Shown: piece by piece, positions 58,947 to 64,000 of the stretch | Position numbering within the stretch: the first letter of the stretch is position 1 | Layout of the letters: every line of letters starts with the position of its first letter | DNA from: Bipolaris cookei | Taxonomy: Eukaryota; Ascomycota; Dothideomycetes; Pleosporales; Pleosporaceae | Direction: 5' to 3' | NCBI GenBank assembly: GCA_002286855.1 | Contig: NRSV01000009.1 | Coordinates: 188,984-252,983 of the forward strand | DNA length: 64,000 bases | Made by a program: the position numbers and the translations under genes | The notes under the pieces: model-generated | The model's input: only the letters and a program-made list of their open reading frames with translations | What the model was told of the DNA's origin: nothing | Database searches by the model: none

Positions 58947-59867
58947 ATGAAGTCATACGTTATCGCCACTGCCATTGCAGGCTTTGCCTCTTCCGTTGCT
59001 GCTCACGGTTTCATCGACAGCCCAACTGCCCGAAAGGCCGGCGATGGTCTCAAGCAAGCATGCGGTGACCAGGTCTTCAACACTCAGAATTCTGACATGT
59101 ACGGCAACGTCCAGGGCTCTCTACAGAACCTTCAGGGCAGCCACCCTGATTGCCGTATGTGGCAATGCAAGGGTGTTCCTTTCTCCGATCACACCGAGGT
59201 CTACTCCTACACCCCCGGCCAAGTGGTAAACATGAAGGTCACCATTCGTGCGCCCCACGACGGTGTTGCCAATGTTTCCATCATCGACCTCGCTACCGAC
59301 AAGATCATCGGCAAGCCCCTCATCAGCTGGGACAAGTACGCCTTGACCTCTGTTCCCCTCAGCCAGCACCCTGAGTGGACCAGTTTCAACATCACCATGC
59401 CCGACGTTAGTAAACACTGCAGCGAGGCTAGTATCTGTGCAATCCAGTGGTACTGGGATGCACCCACCATCAATCAGACATACGAGTCTTGTATAGACTT
59501 CACTATGGGTGCTGGCTCCGGCTCCGGCTCTGGCTCCGATTCCGGTTCTGGTAACAGCACTGCTCCTGCTCCTACCCCTTCCCCAGTCGACAACTCTAAC
59601 TCTGGCTCTGCCCCTGCTACATCACCTTCTCCTTCGCCTGCCTCAGTCGAGAACGAGGACTCCTCCTCTGGCAGCGCCCCTGCTCCCTCTTCTGCTCCAT
59701 CGCAGGGCTCCGGCTCCAGCTCTGGTTCCGGTTCCACGCTCCCAAAGACCTTCACTATCGACACTTTCATCACCTGGCTCCGTGCCAATGCAGGTTCTGG
59801 CGTCGCTAACAAGGTGCGCAGTGTGATGGCCGCCGGAGGCGTTCATCCCCGCGCTTTCCGTGGTTAA
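58947..59867 (+). CDS. LPMO-like secreted chitin/cellulose-binding protein
   Basis: Intronless, 306 residues. A signal peptide ends VAA at residue 19, so the mature protein begins with His20 (HGFIDSP), the copper-brace histidine of lytic polysaccharide monooxygenases. The catalytic domain runs to about residue 190 and has paired Cys, including CGDQV and CRMWQC. It resembles the chitin-binding type 3 / LPMO group (PF03067). A Gly/Ser/Pro/Thr linker of about 80 residues follows. The C-terminal ~40 residues form a separate conserved-looking segment (TFTIDTFITWLRANAG...). I chose this ATG because it starts the signal peptide; the frame is open to 58704. The substrate is not clear, and the second copper histidine was not assigned. 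Confidence 0.8.
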   Translation: MKSYVIATAIAGFASSVAAHGFIDSPTARKAGDGLKQACGDQVFNTQNSDMYGNVQGSLQNLQGSHPDCRMWQCKGVPFSDHTEVYSYTPGQVVNMKVTIRAPHDGVANVSIIDLATDKIIGKPLISWDKYALTSVPLSQHPEWTSFNITMPDVSKHCSEASICAIQWYWDAPTINQTYESCIDFTMGAGSGSGSGSDSGSGNSTAPAPTPSPVDNSNSGSAPATSPSPSPASVENEDSSSGSAPAPSSAPSQGSGSSSGSGSTLPKTFTIDTFITWLRANAGSGVANKVRSVMAAGGVHPRAFRG

Positions 59868-60612
59868 GTTTCTCTATTGAGCAAATAATCAATAGTGCGA
59901 TCGACCATGCATGACGAGTTGGTTGGAAACAAGAAACTACTGTTCGATTCTGTTGTAGATATACACTTTTCAATGACACCATTTTACCCATCATTTGTGG
60001 GAGCTGTGCATCTTTCCGTCCTCATTTTCTTCGAGCATTTTGTCTGTGATGCGACCCTTGTGCATATAATTATGCATGTCCGCTTATTAGATTCAAGTAA
60101 TCTTGAGTAATGTATGTAAATTTTGATAGAGACGGTTGATCAGAATCAAAATAGTCGCTTCGTCAACAGAAACACATGCCAAGTCAACTTCTTCAAATCT
60201 TCCAAGCTTGATACAGACTGGGAAATTTGTTATATCGAACCATTCTTCCTTGATTGTTGTATATTTTACTAGAAACACACTGCTGGATAAGAATGGAACT
60301 GCAGAGACCATTCTGTGATCTTCATAATGTCTCTTCGCACCTACCAGCTTAACTACCTCTGTCGATCCATACAATTCGAACCCATCACTGTCCATCCTCG
60401 AATGCGCACACTTGCCATACGGAAGAAACCAAACCAGCACCGCTAGTATACAGAAAATCTTGGCATATGAAACATTCAACAAACAGCCTGGTTACCCAAT
60501 TGTCCAAAGGATCAAAAATGTCATGAACCGAAGCAAACATAAGAACAATTCAAGTACCAACCACCCATGATGCGCTCCAGCGATTCGCCTGCCATGAGAA
60601 ACTCTCCCAAAG
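59868..60612. other. Convergent 3' flanks, 740 bp
   Basis: Lies between the 3' ends of the LPMO-like gene and the next minus-strand gene. A 129-codon minus-strand frame (60093-60482) starts with a hydrophobic leader but lacks other support. Confidence 0.45.
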
Positions 60613-62627
60613 TCACTCAGCAGGTGAATGATGCTTCTGCTCTCCTGGAGTGTACGGAGATTGTTGCAGATCCGAATGGTATTGCGCCCAATATTGCTGA
60701 AAGATATCGTCATGCAAATCCTCCTCCGTTGGATGCAAGGGAATCATTTGCGTGTCGGTGAGACATATCCCCATCGGAGGAGGAGGCTGCTCCAGCGTAT
60801 TGTTATAGTTGGGGGCACTGCAGCTAGCAAAAGGCTGGCTACGTTGTTCGCTCTCTCTGACAATTGTATAATCGGCATTGTCCAGCTGCCGAGATGTGTC
60901 GAATGAAACCCCTGAGTGAGTCGCACCCTGCCACCTTCCGAAGCTGTGGGCCATGCTCGCTAGCTTCGCGCCATCTGGTGTATACGCCTCAGGTATGGTC
61001 CCGGGTGATATTGGCAGAGGTGAGAAGGGGGGTCGCTGCACTACTGGCATGGATGCGATCCGATAGTGGCTTTCCTGCCGAGAAGTCAGAGGAACCTGCC
61101 TCGATGATGTCGATGACGCCAAGGCGATAGTACTACTTTGGCGGCCAAAGGTACCGTCATGTGAATTAGAAGGAAAATGAATAGAAGGTTCCTGTGCAGC
61201 TAACCTTGATTCTGGAGGCTTCTCCGTAGCCGGCCGGTAATGTGACCGGTACTGCTGTCGAGGGAGCGAGCCTCGCGACAATCCAGACTCGGTCAACAAT
61301 GAACGCTGTTGTGCCTGTTTGCTTTGCACTGTGTTTCTCCGCCTCTTTGACGGACGTGATTCACCTTCTGCGCCTTCATTGATTTTTGCATTTGGTCGCT
61401 TGCTATTCCCTACGCGATTCTGATCCTTGCGCTTAGCGTACGCCCTGGGTGCGTTCACAAACATGCGTATCTGCCAGGCCGAACTCATGACGTTCTCGCA
61501 AATCGATTTTTCTTGCTGTAGTGCAGCGATGATGTTGTCTAAAAGTTGCGAAATCAGCAACCATCTCTTTGGAATTGCGATCCGTTCTTGCACTTACCCA
61601 AACGGCCTGCACAGTCAATGTCCTTGTCATCATCTTCGCCCTTTTTCTCATCGTTTACATAGTCATTTTGGTTCCAACCTCGAAATCCCTTTTTGACCTG
61701 TTCAAGTAAGCAATCAAATAACTTGTGAGCATATGCCTCGACAAGATCCGACGAGTAATGTGGCTCGTGAACCCATCTCTTCAAAGCGGTAGACTTCGCG
61801 TTGTCCCGTGCAAAATCTCCACAAACCATGGCATTGTATATGCGCTCTACATGAAAATCACGGTTGTGTTCCGTCTCCCCGATGGTAGGGTCGCTACCGG
61901 GATCTTTCCATGGCTTTCTTCCAAAACGCATTTTATCACGGCGGTATACTTTTGCGTCTTCCGAGGTTCGAAATCGGCCAAGAAACGGTCCGTAGGGCTG
62001 ACCTGGAATATGTGGAGGTGCACTGCTATGTCTCGAAGAGGGTGGCGGGGCAGAGAGTACGGGAGTAAATGAGGGCTCTTCGCCAGAGAAATATCTGCGA
62101 TGAAACATGTACGACTGAGAAGACTCATTTCTCGGTTCGAGGCCTAGGATTTTCGGGCCAATGCGTTCAATACGGTTCCCTAGATCATGTGGAAGAGTGG
62201 TGTTCATTCCAGCTGCTGATCGCAATACTTGCGCAAAAGAATTGTGATCGGGAGCCGTGAGTTTATTCTTATCAAAGCTGGTCTTCGCCGTGCTGAATTG
62301 GCCGACCTCGTTTGCATCTTCAAATTGTTGGCTGTGAGAGTCATGGTATCTATGCAAGGTGTCCCAGCCCTTAGTGTCTTTTATCGCTTCCTCAAAAAAA
62401 TCCTGTGGTTCATCGAATATGGAAGCATAGGTACATTGTTTGGTAGACCGGTCGGCTGACTCGTCGGTATCCCTCTCTAGCAAAGGTCCTGTGAAGCCTA
62501 TAGTTTCCCTCATGTAGTGTTTGTTGCTTCCCTCAGGCCTGTACTTGTAAAGCTGATGCGGAGACTTGAATGATATATCGAGAGGAGAGAACAACAGCAC
62601 TACTGACAAAATGGTATGTCGATCCAA
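60613..62627 (-). CDS. Hypothetical basic, disordered protein
   Basis: Exons 61598-62627 and 60613-61538, joined by a 59-bp intron (GTAAGT...TTAG), give 651 residues. The first exon's middle (about residues 210-340) looks folded, with GRFRTSEDAKVYRRDKMRFG, RIYNAMVCGDFARDN and YAHKLFDCLLEQV. The second exon begins with a helical stretch (DNIIAALQQEKSICENVMSSAWQIR) then a basic patch KRPNAK...RPSKRRRN, a likely nuclear localisation signal, and a long Ser/Pro/Gln-rich tail. The start ATG at 62627 begins a hydrophobic run that does not resemble the rest, so an upstream exon is possible. Family not recognised. Confidence 0.55.
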
Positions 62628-64000
62628 ATTCTGTAACTTATTGCGAGTATAGGGTGTACTCTGTCAACAGGCGTACATCAATTGCACAGGGAAGCGATTT
62701 ATATCAAATGAGCAAACATCCAAGGCGCCATTCACTGGTTCTCTGTGCTTGAACTTTGTGGGTATTGATGTTGTTCAGTATTCCTCGTGATTTATCCATG
62801 CATTAGCGGTCGCGTGTATCACTACAATCGGGGCGTCATTCGCTATGACGGCCTTGGACCTGTGCAGTGTTTGACGTTTGCATCATGTGCAATTGGCTAG
62901 ATGTTTGCAGTCATTCTAGATCCAATAGTGTTCATTGCTTCCTGTGACTGAAGACCAAGACTTGTTCAATTCTATGAAAGGGTCCAGCTGAGCATATCGT
63001 TATCGCCTGTTCTTTTTCATTCGGCCGCCTGCTTCTGACTCTGTATTCGAATAGTTTACGTAAGGCTGTCGACATGAAAATTGGTTCTATGGAGCAAACT
63101 TGACCCTGAGGCCCAAAAAAGGGAGAAATTGAAGTGATGAGTGTGATCTGAACGACGCATTCGTCCAATTAGCAAACGAATCGGCGTTCAAATATGAATT
63201 TTGACGCTTGAGCAATAAGAGGGAAATTTGAATCCTTACCTTGAAAGCCATAGCAAGGGAGCCTTTGGCCCTTCATAGTGAAAACATGGCGCGGAATGTT
63301 GGCTATCGAAGGATCCACTATCAACCTCCTTAGAGCGTCTAGGCGTCATGTTGAGGGAAATAGTTGGCACAGTCAAACTACCCACAGGCTACGGGTATAT
63401 TCCGATGGATATCTCTTCACAGCTGCAGTGGCGAACACGTGTCTACTGTGCTTTTGTCCATGAAGTCTGACAAGTCAACCCGCTTCTACGGCTGCTCCGT
63501 ATTGTGGGTACACCTCATATGACGAGTCCATGCACGGGTGTACTTGTGATGGTCTCGGATCAGCCTTCAGGACTACTTACATGCAACTGTCCAGTTGGAA
63601 CAAGAAAACAATTGGGTTGCGCATCCAGCCGTAGCCATTGGCCCATGATTTGCTGCAAGAAGTAGGAAAGATTGTATGCTGTTATTGTAGTACACGCAAT
63701 CCGTATGAAATTGTTATTAGAGTAAGGTAGTAGACTATGGCGCGATGACGTAGTGGTTGCACGCGTAGCATTCCGCTTCTTGTCATTAATTCCGCGCTCT
63801 GCAGTGCCGGGCTATCTTCCCCGCATTGTTAGTAGGCATCATTATTTGGGAACCCCATAGTACTTACCTTCTGTAGCAAGTGGCACATAGACGAGGCAAT
63901 GTAAAAACTCAGAAGTCGACCGCCCTTGATGTGATGACTGTTGGCGTGCATACGAGATTCTTTCCATGTCTGTTGATATCCGCAGCAACACGGAACGTCA
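62628..64000. other. Intergenic 1.4 kb to window edge
   Basis: No gene seen. Short frames near 62932-63168 and 63278-63463 are not convincing. A gene beginning beyond the window edge cannot be excluded. Confidence 0.45.

Noticed and set aside
63740..63830. tRNA-like sequence near the right edge (GCGCGATGACGTAGTGG)
   Set aside because: No matching GGTTCGAATCC-type B box or acceptor-stem pairing could be found, so I do not call a tRNA.
1..64000. Bacterial-type features such as CRISPR arrays, operons and defence islands
   Set aside because: The introns, gene density and gene content are fungal; no CRISPR-like spaced repeat or operon structure was seen.

Overview
This window looks like nuclear DNA of a filamentous ascomycete, most likely a plant-associated Dothideomycete close to Pleosporales. 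I infer this from many 49-134 bp GT-AG introns, a Zn2Cys6 regulator, a GPI-type GH17 glucanase, a pectate lyase, an LPMO-like secreted protein, a fungal ergothioneine gene (EGT1) and a pogo/Fot1-type transposon. The genus is inference; no marker gene is present. Intron-exon models were built by hand and checked only for frame and splice-site consistency.

Layout. 0-9 kb holds a two-exon unknown protein, the GH17 glucanase, a 119-residue membrane protein followed by a degenerate ~100-bp tandem repeat, and a protein with three zinc-ribbon-like repeats. 9-21 kb is a minus-strand run: peroxisomal Lon protease ending in the PTS1 signal SRL, the phosphatidylethanolamine N-methyltransferase CHO2 (five exons) and a coiled-coil unknown. 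22.9-26.2 kb is the eleven-exon EGT1. 26.8-32.2 kb is a decayed interval. It holds a zinc/PHD-finger-like gene broken by several stop codons, a second broken minus-strand reading frame, and a small poly-aspartate protein. 32.8-37.3 kb carries a mitochondrial-type rhomboid protease, a 1.08-kb foldback pogo element and an ammonium transporter with GATA-type sites upstream.

39-48 kb has an unknown Ser/Lys-rich protein with a possible +1 frameshift, a small PLDNc-type membrane protein, a Zn2Cys6 transcription factor divergent from a broken MFS transporter, a small secreted/tail-anchored protein and a PL1 pectate lyase. 50-55 kb has two minus-strand helical (TPR-like) unknowns and a PflX-like radical SAM protein. 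55-64 kb has a But2-domain secreted protein, the LPMO-like protein and a large unknown basic protein. Several gaps of 1-3 kb have no supportable gene.

Working together: most genes are independent housekeeping or secreted-enzyme loci. The clearest functional pairing is the transcription factor beside the dead transporter. No biosynthetic cluster or defence system is visible. The least explained items are the ~100-bp repeat array, the foldback transposon, the nonsense-riddled relics and the radical SAM protein.
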